NCBI GenBank assembly: GCA_002682825.1
Contig: NOKP01000046.1
Span: forward strand, 124,001 to 188,000
Reading direction: 5' to 3'
From: Neonectria sp. B-13
Taxonomy: Eukaryota > Ascomycota > Sordariomycetes > Hypocreales > Nectriaceae
Length of the DNA: 64,000 nt
Below are positions 22,706 through 35,555 of the stretch, in pieces (within the stretch, counting starts at the first letter, position 1; the number at the start of each line of letters is the position of its first letter). A program made the position numbers and the translations under genes. The notes beneath the pieces are model-generated. The model searched no databases and was not told the DNA's origin. It saw only the letters and a list, made by a program, of their open reading frames with translations.

Positions 22706-23900
22706 TCACTTTACATCCTTAATGTTTGCCAGCACAGACTCCTCTAAGCTTGTCCAGCCCGGCCGTCCCAAATCACAGAGCAATTGCTCTGCCTTAGCAG
22801 AAGGCACAATCTCGTTGGGGTCTTCTCCGCCAGAAAAGTTGTCAACGAACTTCTTCTCTGGCTCACTCTTTCGGAAGATGTCCAAAATCTGATCCCAGTT
22901 GAATCGACCTGCGAATCCGAAGATACGTTGATCTTTTACATATGGGAGGGCAGCGGCAGCTACGTGAAGTCTGCCAGTATCTTGGACATCAATAAAGTAT
23001 TCTAAGTGTGTTTAGTTCGTGTTCTGTATCAAAAGGCAATGATAAGCACTTACGACGCACAATGAACTTATTTTTCCATGTGACTTGTCCCTTGTATAGA
23101 TCAACTAGCGTACCACTGCTGCCAGGATGCCCTTGGTTAACTGGATCAAGAGCCTTGCCGAAGTTATAGTTGGGGAGAACTAGACTTGGTTAGTTGACAT
23201 AAACCATTGTAGTATCTCTCAGACTTACCAGTATTAACAACAAGGTCTAGGCGCTTTTCACAGTTCTCCTTGTGAAACTTCCACACTTCCTGTTCAGCCT
23301 GGGTCTTGCTTGCCTCATATACAGCTCTATTATGCCATAGGCCATAAGGAGGCTCTACCCACGCTTCCTTTATAGCACTCTCATTCCAAGTGTCCTCAGT
23401 GACTGTAATACCTGGCTTGTCCACGAGAGAGGATACAGCCGCAGTTGATGATGAGGTAAGGATGAAGCGCTTGACGCTTGATTCTCTATAGGCAGATTTC
23501 AAAGCATTGATGGCACCAGCGATAGCATCAGGGATGACTTTGATAGGGTCAGTATCAAAGGACATAATAGAAGCTGTATGAGCAACGACAGAGACGCCTA
23601 TCCATTCTCATTAGTCTATATCAAGAGGCTCTAGAGCTTATACCTACCTTTCACTGCGTCATCGAAAGCCCCTTCTGCAGCCATATCTGCCACCTTGAAG
23701 AGTTCGAAGCGTCCTGGCCCATGGGTCTTTTCAAAGACCTGGGTCAACCAAGCATTCTTCTCTGTATCTCGGACAGTACCACGGACATTGTAGCCGTACT
23801 CAAGGAACTGGTCAGCGATATGTGACCCCAAGAAGCCATTAGCTCCAGTAACAAGAACGATAGCGCCCTTGGGGACAGCGGGATTATCGATAGAAGGCAT
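22706..23900 (-). CDS. NAD(P)H-dependent extended SDR, aldehyde/ketone reductase type, 4 exons
   Basis: Exons 23648-23900, 23229-23597, 23054-23179 and 22706-23001, with introns of 50, 49 and 52 bp. All three introns are phase 1 with GTAGGT or GTAAGT donors. The joined frame is open for 347 residues and ends TGA at 22706. The cofactor motif TGANGFLGSH is at residues 18-27, the active-site serine region LTSSS at 131-135, and the catalytic YEASK gives Tyr178 and Lys182. The downstream part (VLPNYNFGKALDP, then VTWKNKFIVRQYFIDVQDTGRLHVAAA) fits the GRE2 / aldehyde reductase / cinnamoyl-CoA-reductase-like family. It should reduce a carbonyl substrate with NADPH in the cytosol; the substrate is unknown. 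It is the only intact enzyme gene beside three broken metabolic genes. Confidence 0.92.
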
Positions 23901-23980
23901 GGTCGTATGTTGATCGGGTGGAATATTTCAGTCAGTGTAGAGTCTTGCAATTCATGTAGAAGAAGTTGAGAGGAGGCCCA

Positions 23981-24000
23981 TTTAAATACCCAACTATTGG
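23981..24000 (-). promoter_or_regulatory. TATA-like and CCAAT elements of the SDR gene
   Basis: On the minus strand CCAAT (23996-24000) is followed by TATTTAAA (23981-23988), about 80 bp upstream of the ATG at 23900. Position and order are usual for a fungal promoter. Confidence 0.45.
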
Positions 24001-25147
24001 AAGATGGCCCTGTATTACGAAACCTCTGATAGATTGATATCATGGCCTCAGTCAGAAGAGGGGGGGTTAGAAAACCTCTCTTTGACCGGCCCGGCCGATC
24101 CGGGCCCAAGCAAACATCATCATAATCGCTTTGAACACTATTGCCCTGATCAATATCACCGTAACAGACCCAACACCAACTGAAGAATAGGGTCGTAATG
24201 AACTCCGGCCCGCCGTTTCATCTCGCATACGGACAAATGGGATGAGGTGGACATAAGCGGTGAGCAAAGTTTAGTCTCCACTACATGTCCGCAACTTGAG
24301 CGGAGTTCCACGCCCCGCGGAGCCTAAGTAGCTCAATCCTTGTAACTAATGTGTACATATGCTGGAGGGAAGTTTGTTATCGTATCCATGGCGATCTGCA
24401 CTACTTTGCGAAACATGAACAGAATCCTGAACCGGCTCGGGGTTGGTCTTTCCCTTGTGTCACGAGAAAAGATTGTGCGTCCGGACTTTAGGATAGAAAG
24501 TCAAGAGACCCTATATTATCAACTTTTAAATCACCTAGTGTAGAGTCAATTCTGTTGATCGAATTTACCTGCAAAGTAAGGCATAAGTTACCAGCTTATG
24601 TCAATTTGCCAGACATCTTCGACCTTTCCCACGATATCCTCCTAGTAATGTCTTCTTCAGCAGAGAGGACAAGTAGTACACTTTCCGGTCCATTCGGTTA
24701 TGTTCCGCCATGATCCCATGTGTAGTCTATTTTATTGTCACATCTGACTACAAGCTGCACTTTCCTACTTTCCGAACCATGACCGGGAGAGAATCCGTTG
24801 TCAAAGTCCAACAAAATGGTAAGAAATAGATGACAACTCAGAGTGAAGATACCATCCACGTCGATACCCTTAACCAACAGCGTAAAAGGTGAAGGCTCCC
24901 AGGAACCGTCAGCTCGTCTATCAGCAATGGACCTACGGCATCTTCTTCATCGGTAGTCTCTTCTGTCGTGTTACTCTCTTCAAGCCTAAGGCATCAACCG
25001 TGTAGATGAACCGCGACATCAGTCTACAAGAGCGGCGTTGCCCATGTTTTCATTCTTCTTCAAAACAACCACGACCCAAACACACGAGTCCCACTATGAA
25101 TCAGCTTGCGGTAGTCTGCTTCGATAATTCTTCAGTGGCGGTACAGC
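24001..25147. other. Intergenic DNA, no gene recognised
   Basis: Only short frames of low coding quality are present. The first ~100 bp may hold further control sites of the SDR gene. Confidence 0.45.
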
Positions 25148-25615
25148 ATGTCGCCCAAGTTATTTGTCCATCGCGCCGATGATATTTTCTCTCCAGCATT
25201 TGTCAGCACGATGAAGTCGAAAGGCTACGGCGTCGACATTCCAGGTCACAACTCAGTTGAGCAAGGCAGCAGCTCGAGCAGCCAGCACGACGCAACTTGT
25301 TTGGACGATATCCAGCCCGCCTTTGATTTGGACTCTGAGTTTCAGAACATGATCCAACTTGCGGGGGAACAGGTGAGAAACTGGCGAACATCCATTTGGG
25401 ATGAGCTACCTGGACAACTGAAAGTTGGACTCATCACTGTCGATGAAGTTGACTTGCAATCTCTTGTATCTTCTTCTTCTTGCTTGTATATTGACATGAG
25501 GGACCTAAGACAGGGAAAGTCAACGTTGGAGCATCCTCGATTGTTGGACGGACTCCCGATCTATGCACCAGCTGTAAGCCTGGCTCTTAGCCAAACTGAA
25601 GCCGCAAGGGTTTGA
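25148..25615 (+). CDS. Hypothetical 155-residue open frame, possible fragment
   Basis: The frame has protein-like composition: an acidic, Ser-rich N-terminal third, then LDSEFQNMIQLAGEQVRNWRTSIWDELPG and a predicted alternating segment SSSSCLYIDMRDLRQGK. The family is not recognised. It ends with a stop soon after ALSQTEAARV, and no splice partner is evident. It may be one exon of a lost gene. Confidence 0.3.
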   Translation: MSPKLFVHRADDIFSPAFVSTMKSKGYGVDIPGHNSVEQGSSSSSQHDATCLDDIQPAFDLDSEFQNMIQLAGEQVRNWRTSIWDELPGQLKVGLITVDEVDLQSLVSSSSCLYIDMRDLRQGKSTLEHPRLLDGLPIYAPAVSLALSQTEAARV

Positions 25616-28600
25616 TGAGCCATCTTCCCACTTAGGACGAGTTCCATTCATCGCTTGGGGTCCAGGTATCTACATGAAGGCAGCATCTTCTCTCACTTAA
25701 TCCATGACCCGTTTTTGCCTTGCATCTACCCAGATGGTAAGCCTTAGATAGTTAAGACTACTAGTGCTGAATGCGAATTATGCTCAGAATTGATTGTTGC
25801 TTGAGCAATGCAAGGGAAGCAGGAGGTGAAGCATCCGCACATCTCAATCCTATCAATGTTCTGACCATCTGCTCCCATAATATTACATCGTATTGCTGCT
25901 TTTACGTGCTGGTTTGCCTAACGTTCACTACCTGGTAGGCTCATACCACTAATACTTATAAAGTCGAGAATTGCGCACTTGTATGCATTATCGACCATCG
26001 AGGGAAAGGCGATGTAATCGAACGCAAAGTAGAACAGGACCATGAACCCTTCAACTGGGAGCCAGAAGAAAACTTGCACCACGACGCGCCAGAGAGTCTA
26101 AACAGTCTGGGCCAAGCCATATGAGTTAGGAGAGATCAACGATGAATTGCGGCTGAGTGGCGAGCCAGTGAATCGATTGTCAAGCTCATGGAGCTCAAAG
26201 ATGCTACCCGCCTCTGTAAATGTCTCAGCTGTAGCATACCCCGTCACCTCAACCATATCCCGACGCGTCCTGCTGGGAGTCTTAGTGTAGCATGGTCATG
26301 GAGAGGTACCACCCCGATCATGTCACAATTCAGAGACAACCCATGAACGTGAAGTATCCTCAATCCATGGGCTTCAGCCGCCCGAATACCTCTCACACCA
26401 TGCGGGGACAAACAGGCCTGGGTACCAGCTAGCAGTCGCGCCGTGCTGTGGGGTTCTAGTACATGACATGGCAGCTAGGGAGAGTTGTCTATGATGTTTA
26501 TTTCCAATACAGTCTGCAGACCGTAGTCTGCCTCACTCGATTCTTTTCCGACCGGATGAAAGATGATAAATATGCCCAGATACTGTTAATTGATCGTTAT
26601 ACAAAAGCAAGGCACTTGAATTTGGTCAGGCCATAACGTGCATAATACGTGGTTTCCCACCAACAGGTCCACATAGTAATATGGGCTAATGATGTCGTCC
26701 AATTCTTGTTGGGCGGAGATGCCCCTTTTCCTTGCCACTTGGCTCCTTGACTGTGTGTATCAATATCGTCTTCACCTCGCGGGTCGTCCTAGCAATACTG
26801 ATCATGTTACACCCAGATGTGATTGTCACTGCAGTACGTGTTTCCAAGCTGAAGTCCGGACTGAATTTGGGAGAGATCATCGGTCGACTCTTCAGCCCTC
26901 CGCGGGACATGGGTCGGTTAACGATAGCATTAGCTTTTGCATGGCTCAGTAAATGGGTTAATCTTTGAAGAGGGGAACAAAGAAAAAGGGCAAGAAAGAG
27001 AAAGAGAAAGAGAAAACAAGAGAGAAACATATCACATGGAGTATTATGTAGGAGCCGAGTGAACGGACCGGAGGAGTCAACCGAGAGACCGGCAATGAAC
27101 CCGGAGCTGGGAACTAGTGCTGCCCTCAATCACTCTCCTTTTCTTCAACGGTGATGGTTAACCTATGGCCAGCGGATCTTTCCCCTCAGATGATCTCTTC
27201 CTCCTGAGCGATTCTTCCTCCGTGTCTTGCAAGGGATTCATTATCTCGCTGAGCGCCGAGGCGCCTTTCGTTCCTACAGCACGGTGATTCTCAGGTTCTT
27301 TGTTTAGCTTGGTCTCAGTTTTACCACTAAGAGTGCTTGTGAAGTCTTCAGCGCTACAGCAGTAGGACTGAGGTTCAACATTGTCTGTCTGTGTTATGAT
27401 TGAAGGTTGCACCTGTTGTTGAGCACGTTTTATGACTCGCAGAGGGAACAACTTTCCCAGGCATCAACTGTACACCGAGATATTCCTTTTCATTGGACAC
27501 AATAGAGAACTTAGCCCTAAGCTTAACGCAGTTGCTGCACCAATAATAGGGATGCGTGTTGCGATACTCAGAAAATGGTTCATGCTGTGGTTCACCGTAT
27601 CTTGATTATCGCCGACACCCACACTAGATATCGTTGAATGGCTGTCGAAAGCCCTCGCCTGGGTTGTAGCCTTCGTGCTCGGCGCGGACGCGGAAGGTGG
27701 CGTGAGTCTTACGGTTGTTTCGGGCCCAGCGGCGAAAGTGATGGGCTTCGGCGGCACCGAGGATGGTGTTCTCATTGCCGTACAGTTCCAAGGCACGACA
27801 GTACCCGGCGAACCCAAGAGAGGGGTTGTTCTTCGTAAGTTGGATGGCAAAATCCTACCAGAAACTCTTGTCGCGAGATAGGTACGTGCTTATGCTCGGC
27901 GGAACCACAAATGGTCGCGATTCGGCATGTCTAGGTATTGTCTTCACAGGTGCTTGAGGGATGTAGTGTTTGAGCAGCACATCTTCTGCGACATTGTTGA
28001 GTGGATTATATGACTCGCCGGGATTTGCAATACTAGGGAGATGCCAGGGGTATTTAGTATAATACTTTTTGGTTGTGTGGAACTGATGAGGGACTCTGTA
28101 AGAGCACTTCAACCCTGGACAAACATCTAGCTTATCGATGAGACAAATGGACATCTCACCCTAGCTCTCTAATTTGATCATTGACGTGCGCGGCTTACAT
28201 GACACAAGGTGAGGAAGATATTATGCATTGTCAGAGCTAAAAAAGAGCCGTCCGATCCCCATGTTCTGAATCACTTCCACAAAGCGCCTCAAGGATATGC
28301 AAATTGCCTTCGAGAGCTCTGGTCGCAGACTTTCACTCTCCTAAGCAATCTGTCATAAGGTCTCATCACATGTGCCCGGCGCATCGAGGCAGCGCCGTCC
28401 GCTGTCAATCTTCAGACTGTGCCCATCGAGAAATCAGCTTAGTATGTGTTGTTAAACCTCCTAGCCCACACTCTTGTGGGCTAGTTGTAGTCAAGTTCAG
28501 GGGCGCCGTACAGCTGTGCTCTTGGGGGAATTGTTATTTGACGAAGACGATGGCGAAATCGACGTAGTCAAGGACTGCATTGAGCCAGTGTTGCCGAAGC

Positions 28601-29289
28601 ATTGAGGCATGTCACTCACTACATATCTACACTTCCGGGATGAAGAAGAGGTTTTATAATTTCCAGGATTGAAGGGATTACATAGGCCGACCTTCCCCAT
28701 AAAGTGATTTAGACTTTACCATTGTAGCTGGGCCGAGTTTTGACTGCATATCTGATAGGAATTCACATGTAAGAATATTTGAGGCAGTATCATGTTCCCA
28801 TCGTCGGCGTATGCTGCCGGCCTTAAAAAATGTATATAGAATCAAATTGAATATAGAATTCATCCGTCTGGATGTTTGATTAGTTGTCTGACTACTCATG
28901 GGCAAGGGTGGATATAAAGCTGTCAACAATAACTCCAAGCGATCCATTGAGTGTCTATCAACGTCTTTCACTCTACGAACGAGCGTCATAATAGACAGAA
29001 ATTCAACCTCTAGCCACAATAATGGGTCAACTGTAATTAGTCCGTATTTAATTTAACATTAGTCACAAGGAGGACGTTCCCAAAGGTCGTGCTGTTTTAA
29101 AAAAAGAAACCAGGCTTCTAGAGCGTTTTCGTCTTCATCTGCTTTATTGTTGTCATTGTTGTTGTTGTATTATTTAACGCCGCTACGTTCCTCCAGCAGA
29201 ACAAACGGCGCGTGTCTAACTACCTACATCTCTGTTGTACAATTCCTTCAAAATCAAGACAAAAGAGAAAGAGCAAAAAGACAAAGAGC
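25616..29289. other. Gene-poor DNA with unassigned coding scraps
   Basis: No intact gene is seen. On the minus strand about 25960-26450 reads as protein-like blocks in two frames (SPHGVRGIRAAEAHGLRILH, and VFFWLPVEGFMVLFYFAFDY with membrane-span character), suggesting a decayed gene. A minus-strand frame at 27158-27451 (97 codons, charged) and a plus-strand block at about 27660-27881 (GGVSLTVVSGPAAKVMGFGG) are also protein-like but unassigned. A purine-rich GAAA/AGAA tract lies at about 26971-27028. About 28500-28590 on the plus strand has the short acidic frame LLFDEDDGEIDVVKDCIEP. Confidence 0.35.
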
Positions 29290-29294
29290 AAAAA
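29290..29294 (-). terminator. RNA polymerase III terminator of tRNA-Leu
   Basis: A run of five T on the minus strand, 4 bases after the tRNA 3' end, as expected for Pol III termination. Confidence 0.65.
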
Positions 29295-29298
29295 GATA

Positions 29299-29397
29299 TG
29301 ATGACTGCAAGGTTCGAACTTGCGCGGTTTCCCACTGCGGGTCTGGTTTCTGATTGAGAACCTAAACACAGCGCCTTAACCACTCGGCCAAGTCACC
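29299..29397 (-). tRNA. tRNA-Leu(UAG) with 20-nt intron
   Basis: The minus-strand sequence folds as a type II tRNA. The acceptor GGTGACT pairs with AGTCATC (one G-U), with A as discriminator base. The D arm contains TGGCCGAGTGG (box A) and the T arm is GCAAG-TTCGAAC-CTTGC (box B). The anticodon stem is CTGTG with CGCAG, the anticodon is TAG, and there is a long variable arm. The stem only closes if bases 29341-29360 are removed as an intron one nucleotide 3' of the anticodon, the standard position. It decodes CUA leucine codons. All helices are intact, so it is probably active. Confidence 0.92.
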
Positions 29398-29399
29398 TT

Positions 29400-32250
29400 C
29401 GTTCGCTTCAAGAGAAGCTAGACAGACGTCCCATCATCATTTTCTAAGAGTGAAAGGTAGATAACAGCAGCGGTGAGTCGCTTCAAAATCGTCCACGGAG
29501 TTTCTTGAGACAAAGTAGGTAGTATTCTGTAGTTGGCGAAGCCAGTCTTAGCTCGGCAACTGACGATGTCAGTGATTCAGGTCCACCATCGAACATAGAA
29601 AGCCCTTTAAATTTCACGGTATTGTCTTCAACAAACCTGAGCGATGAATTAAAACCGAGTGGCATGTCTGTGGATGCTTATACTTACCTTACTTCTTAAC
29701 GGAAAGCTCTTGAAATGGTGTAGCCTTGTCACAAATAGGGCACAGTCCCTACGGGTGCCGTTCTTGAAGTTGAAGACATGGTGTCACATCAAAGAATTAA
29801 TTATGCCCAGATTCAAATGGTCTCTTGTTGCGAATAGAAATTTGTAGAACTTCTCATGCACAGGCTAACAGCAACGCATATCTGCGATGAACTGGTCAAA
29901 CTTGGCGAAGATAGTTGGTGATGCCAGCGGGTTGAATAGACCTGGGGTTGTTCACTGGCCTGCGTAGATCCGCCGTGATTGGTTTTTTATTAGTGTGCGA
30001 TTCGGCTTGAGCAGGGAAAGAGATGTATGTTCTGAATGCCCATACTACCGCTAGGACATAGGCTCCTCGACTTAAAAGAATGAATGTTGCTTGAAGTGTG
30101 AGCCAGAATCGATACGGCCGTCATTTAAGCTTTGGGACGACTTGTGGTGGGTGCGACGGACTGTTATGAGGGCTGCGAAGAGGTCATTTAATAAAACCAG
30201 ACGCATGGGGTGATAAGCTGGCACAGGAAATCGACGACGTGAGAAAGAAACAAAAATATTGGAGTAATACCATGATACAGTGGGGGGTGAGGCAAAGCCA
30301 AGCTTGGTCCGCGGCAGCGCTGAGTGGTGTACAGTGAATATAAATGCTAGGACTTGTATCGCGAATATTGTGATGGTGTGATGGTGTGTTGGGGCTAGCT
30401 GACATTGAGGTCTAGATATGGTGCGGGCGTTGCTATGTTTTGTTAGCTAGAGACTATTTCCAACAATCCGTGTAAATCAGCCTAAGAGAAAACGGAGACT
30501 GGAACTGACAAGGCCCACCAGGAAGTTAAGAAGATCAATACCTTAGGTAATGGATTTAAGAGCTAAATAAGATTGTGTTTTCAGGTGGTTTTAAATAATT
30601 CCTTTAATCAAAACGCCCTAAAGCTACTAGTTCTTTTAATCCTGAAATTACTCGTGTTTTGACTGACTTTTGACTTACCCTCGCGGAAGCCTAAAGACGC
30701 TCCGCGTCCCTTCCTTGCAGCAACCTCTATTTAGGTCATCGGATGTTTTCTCCATCGATAAGGTTAACTATACTATTAGTTCTAAGCATACAGAGTGCAG
30801 AAGGATTAGTTTTAAGTATAAGTTCTCTGATCCATCTCTCATATCTTTCGTAGCTTTGCTTCATACTGCTAAATTATCCTAGCATTCCTTTGTGTAATTT
30901 GATAAGTTCTCTAATAGACTGCTCTATGAGTACGAAAGTGATCTCATTCGACAGAAGGCCAACAAAGATAGCCTAAGCATCTACTTGCATAACATTGAGC
31001 CCAAGGATCAGATTCGTCGCCTTATCTTGGGCATGTGTGGGTAGAGCCATTGTCTAATCACCCTAGACACCTATGAAGTCGAGCGTCCAACGTGCAGATT
31101 CCAAGACTTTGGCGAGATAGTTTGGCAACTGTGTATCATTCCAAAGAGTAACATCCGGTTTTTAATTCGCCTTGTATTTGCGCTCTCTTGATGAGTAAGG
31201 TGTAAGGGTGTCTCTTTCTTAGATTCTTGCTGTCAAAGTCTTGTCCAGTCTCCGATGCCTTTACATGAAGTAGGCAGAGCGATCGATATCGATATCTGTT
31301 ACCCAGGGTCCGATAGGCAGTATCCAGTGAGGTGAAGCAGTTGATGTTATCCCCTGGTCCCTATGAAGGAAGCAGTACATCTTTGTGAGGAGACGGCCCA
31401 AATATTCCGCTGGTCATGATCCTCCAGTGGGTTGCTTCGCTGAGCGGTCAGTTTACTACGCTCCGTTGCGCACTAATGGCTTACCAGCTATGATCATCCT
31501 TTGCGCGGATAGCTCCACAGGGAGGTGGTTGAGCCAGGGTTGTCATTCGGGTACATGTCGCCATGAACCAGGGTGCATATTGCTGCAGACCCTTGTCCGT
31601 TTTTGCTAGGTTGACACTCAGATAACGGGAAAATGAATCCGTCAATAGTAGTAGTTAATGTGGTCGTAGTGAAGAGGTCTTGTCCTTAAATCACGCGTTA
31701 TGGTGCCCACCCATTGGTTGTCTTGCAAGCCAGTGCGCAGCATCAGCTCCATGTATACCAATATTGAAATGTTGCCCAGAGGTATTGGCCGTCCTAGTAT
31801 GGTTTTGGCTGACGTCGATGGAGAGGATTCGCTAGGGGTCGTTGGTACTCTTTGGGAGGGTCCATCGGCGAAGTTTCTTGTATATGGCGTGCCGTCTACT
31901 GAAATCGGATCAAATGGATAAAAGGATCAGTTGACTATACGGATGAGTATGGAAATGGCTGGACACTATCCATAGTCAGCCTATGACTGGTAAATAAATA
32001 GAAGAAAACCACACGTTAGCCATCACGTTGGAGCTCAGTGCGTGTTAATGTAAGGTAATGCAGCAGAGACTAGCAAAGAAGAGGAATTGGATTTGCATGT
32101 ATAGGGGAGCGTAAGCCTCTTGTAGCTTTTTGAGTCAAGAAGGCAAGGTAACAGGAGTTAGCCAGGGTACAATCATCGGTTTGGGTTGAGCGTTTTGGAT
32201 TTTCTGGTCATTTTCTGCACTAAGGGTCTAGACTCAATAGTATTGAAAAG
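29400..32250. other. Gene-poor DNA, no gene recognised
   Basis: Normal to slightly AT-rich sequence. A few frames are protein-like (minus strand 29483-29665; plus strand about 30925-31045, with LYEYESDLIRQKANKDSLSIYL), but none has a recognisable domain. From about 32250 the composition turns sharply AT-rich. Confidence 0.45.
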
Positions 32251-33985
32251 GATTAAACTTTAAATTAATTAACTTATATCTAATAAAGAATACTAGTTTA
32301 ATAAATAAGTATTTTAACTATAAAGAATATTACTAAATAATAATATATTAATACCTTTATTTCTTTAAATAAGATACTATTACTACTTAATCAACTTAGA
32401 CTAAAAGTCAAATAGATAGTAAAATGATTAAGCATAAGATCTAAACATATAATAAGGACTTATAATTCATTATATATATATATTAATATTCTTTTCCTTC
32501 TTATTATTATTATAATTATCTTATAAGTTATTAATCTTATTATCAACTTAGTATCTAGCACTCAATTAGAATTTAGCAGTTAAAACTAAACTATATTCAA
32601 TTTTACAGTTAGATCTAAACCACTTTAGGAATAGTATAAGCTAAGTATACCCTAGACCTTATTTAGCACTTATATTACTTTTAAAGCTTATTAAAATATT
32701 GCTTTATATATAAATGATTAGATTTTTACAATATATACTAAATCAATTGTATATTTATTCAAATGTATATTATATAATATAAATATTATTAAAGGATTAT
32801 AATAAGTTTTATATTAAAAGGAGTAGATTTTAATAACTTTAACTTTAGTAATCTTAATTATATTACTAAACTTATAACCTAATATATTTAAGTATAGTTC
32901 CTTAAAACTCTATTTTCTAAGTATTCTATTATTATATTATAAATAATACTTGTTCTATTATAGTCCTAGAAAGGTATAAGTATAATAAGCCTTAAAAATA
33001 TACTATATCTATAGAAAAGGCTATAATAGATATAGAGTAGAAATAAGTAAAGCAATAGAATATAGCTTCTATATAATATAATATAATATATACTAACTTC
33101 TATAACTTAGTCTTTTAATAAGAATTAGATAGAACTACTAAATAATATAGTAAGAGCTAAAGGCTAAATGGGCTAGCTAGTTGCTAGTAGGGATATAATT
33201 GGGTATAGAAGGGGGCTATTATAAGGAAGGTTAAGTAGGGAAGAAGAGAGAGGGTTTTTTTCTTTTGATTATTATCTTAAGAGAGAATAACTAAAGAGCT
33301 TCTTACTGTAAAAAGACAAAAGAAATAAGCTTATTAAGTTTAAAGCTTAAGTCTTTGCTTTTGTTTACTAAGAAAGAATTCTATAATTATATTCAAATCT
33401 TTACTTAATTCTAAGTTAAACCTTTATCTTCTATAATACTAATTGCTAAGCTAACTATAAGCCTTTTTAATATCTTACTAATATTCTTTCCTACTTTTAA
33501 CTTAATAATTAACCTTATAAGATACTTCCTTATTAAGAGATACTAAATACTAAACTGTCTAACTATATATATACTATCTAGTATAGCTTTAGACTAACTA
33601 ACTAAGATACTTATATAATGCATTTCTATATACCTTACTAAGGGACTATTATCCATTTGAGGTATTGTTTCTTATCTCTTTCTACTGCTAAAATAAGTAG
33701 ATCTATTTACTAATCCTTATTTTCTAACTAATCCTATAGATATACTAGGACTTAATTATATAAATATTTTAGAATTCCTTCCCTTAGCCAGTCCTTTACT
33801 ACTAAAAGACAAAGAGTAAACTATATTAGATATTAGTATTACTATAGATATAGTAGATTCAGTCTTTATTCCAAACTATAAAAGCCTTAACCTAAATATA
33901 ATCTTTAATATAACCTTAGAATTCTTACCTTAGGTAGAGAATAATAAGCTAGATCCAGTTAAGCATCTTATATAAGAGCTAGTAG
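32250..33985. other. AT-rich RIP island, left part
   Basis: Extremely AT-rich DNA with stops in every frame and TA-rich dinucleotide content typical of RIP. It is probably ancient transposon sequence, but no domain can be read. The last bases hold the target duplicate of the following element (GAGCTAGTA, 33976-33984). Confidence 0.6.
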
Positions 33986-35098
33986 CACTGTTGAAACTAC
34001 TGTTTGGACTACTGTTTCTGCTTATCTGTAATTGCACTAAACAGTCATATGTTTCCTTTGCTTAAGCTTAATAGGGGGATAGATCTTTGGGTTTTGAACC
34101 TAATTATTGACTTTTGCCCTCTCTATAATAGCTACTATTAGTCCACTAATACTAGGAATAACTATTAGGCTTCCTAGAACTCCCTCTGCTAAATCCCTCT
34201 ATACTTTATAGCTAATATTAAAGATAACCATAGGATTCTCTTACTTTTTAATATAGTTATTACTCCTTTAGTTATAGGTTAGTTATTATAGTATTACTTA
34301 TTAGCTATATAATCTATAAGATATAGTTATTATACTTTAGACTATTAATAAACCTTTTTTCTATATTAATAGTATTATTATTCCTTTCTAGCTTTAAAGC
34401 TAGCCCCTTTAGAAAGACTTATTTTATTATAATCTATTAGATTATTACTTTATTAGATTAGATTCTATCTTATAGTAGGATATAATAACTAAAGACTACT
34501 AATTAAATTAATTCTTTAGTCTTAGAGTATTAATTGATTTTAATCTCTTTTATATCTTATAGATTAGACTTTTAAACTATAATTTATAGCTTAGAAATAA
34601 GGCTTAGATCTACTTAAAATAGACTATATAAGTTATATAAGAGCTTATAGGTATAGCTTAGTAAGGGCTTATTAGGTTATAGTATAATTTAAAAGGAAGT
34701 AGTTATTTTATATAATTAGTTATATAGTCTTTATATTATATAGAAGGTTAAATAAAATGTAAAAGGATAATCTAGAAAGTATAAAGCCTTATAGACTAAG
34801 CTTTTATTCTAAGGGGTTTTAGCTTTTTCTAAGATCTAGCTTTTTTAAGGTTTAGCTTTTCTAAGATCTAGCTTTTCTAAGATCTAGCTTTTCTAAGATT
34901 TAGCTTTTCTAACTAATTAGAGTAGTAAAACTTATATTTTAACTTTATAGTAGAAACTTTTATTTTCTTAAGTTATTATTACCTTAGGCTTAAGTATTAA
35001 GCTTATTATACTATTGTTTTTTCTATTTTCTTTTATACTATTTAACCTTTAGCCCCTTCTCTAGATATATACTACTAAGGACTATTATATCTAAATAA
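33986..35098 (-). mobile_element. Unrecognised ~1.1-kb repeat, copy 1
   Basis: It begins CACTGTTGAAAC and ends ..ATCTAAATAA on the plus strand, which is the reverse of copies at 44697, 46019 and 62991. It is flanked by GAGCTAGTA at 33976-33984 and 35099-35107, with one extra base at the left. It contains five units of the 16-bp minisatellite (34821-34912). It is heavily RIP-mutated. No terminal inverted repeats are seen. Confidence 0.75.
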
Positions 35099-35107
35099 GA
35101 GCTAGTA

Positions 35108-35198
35108 ATACTATTGTTTTTTCTGTTTTCTTTTATACTGTTTAACCTTTAGCCCCTTCTCTAGGTATATACTACTAAGGACTATTATATCTAAATAA
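35108..35198 (-). repeat. Truncated terminal duplicate of the 1.1-kb repeat
   Basis: These 91 bp repeat the last ~91 bp of copy 1 (from ATACTATTGTTTTTTC to CTAAATAA), and are again followed by a target-like GAACTAGTA (35199-35207). The layout is target, full copy, target, end fragment, target. Confidence 0.75.
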
Positions 35199-35555
35199 GA
35201 ACTAGTAGAACAACTTATTAAATTTTAAGAGTATTATAATAACTATTATTAGGCCTTATAATATAACCTTATAGAAGATCTAAATAAGTAGATTAGTCTT
35301 ATTATATACTTAGAGTTTATATTTATATTAAGCTCTTATATATAAATATTATACCTAGAGTAAGGTATACTTTTATTTTAAATATTTTTATATTTCATTT
35401 TTACTAGATTTTAGCTTAGATTAGCTCTATATAGATATTTATCTTATATTTTTAGTTCTTTTAGTTAAAAAGCTAGAAATAGAAAGGTAGAAAGTTAAGA
35501 TAAGTAGGTCTAAAGACCTTTATAAGTCTTAGTAGATAAAAATTCAATTAGGTAA

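Noticed and set aside
27638..27881. Overlapping plus-strand frames as a small gene
   Set aside because: The block GGVSLTVVSGPAAKVMGFGG looks protein-like, but there is no start, splice partner or recognised family; the minus strand is also open, so chance cannot be excluded.
29265..29298. Possible regulatory purine repeat (AAAGAGCAAAAAGA twice)
   Set aside because: It is immediately downstream of the tRNA on its own strand and is explained by T-rich Pol III termination sequence.
33986..35098. Interpretation of the 1.1-kb repeat as an LTR or solo LTR
   Set aside because: It lacks TG..CA termini, carries a coding frame, and its target duplicates are 9-10 bp instead of 4-6 bp.
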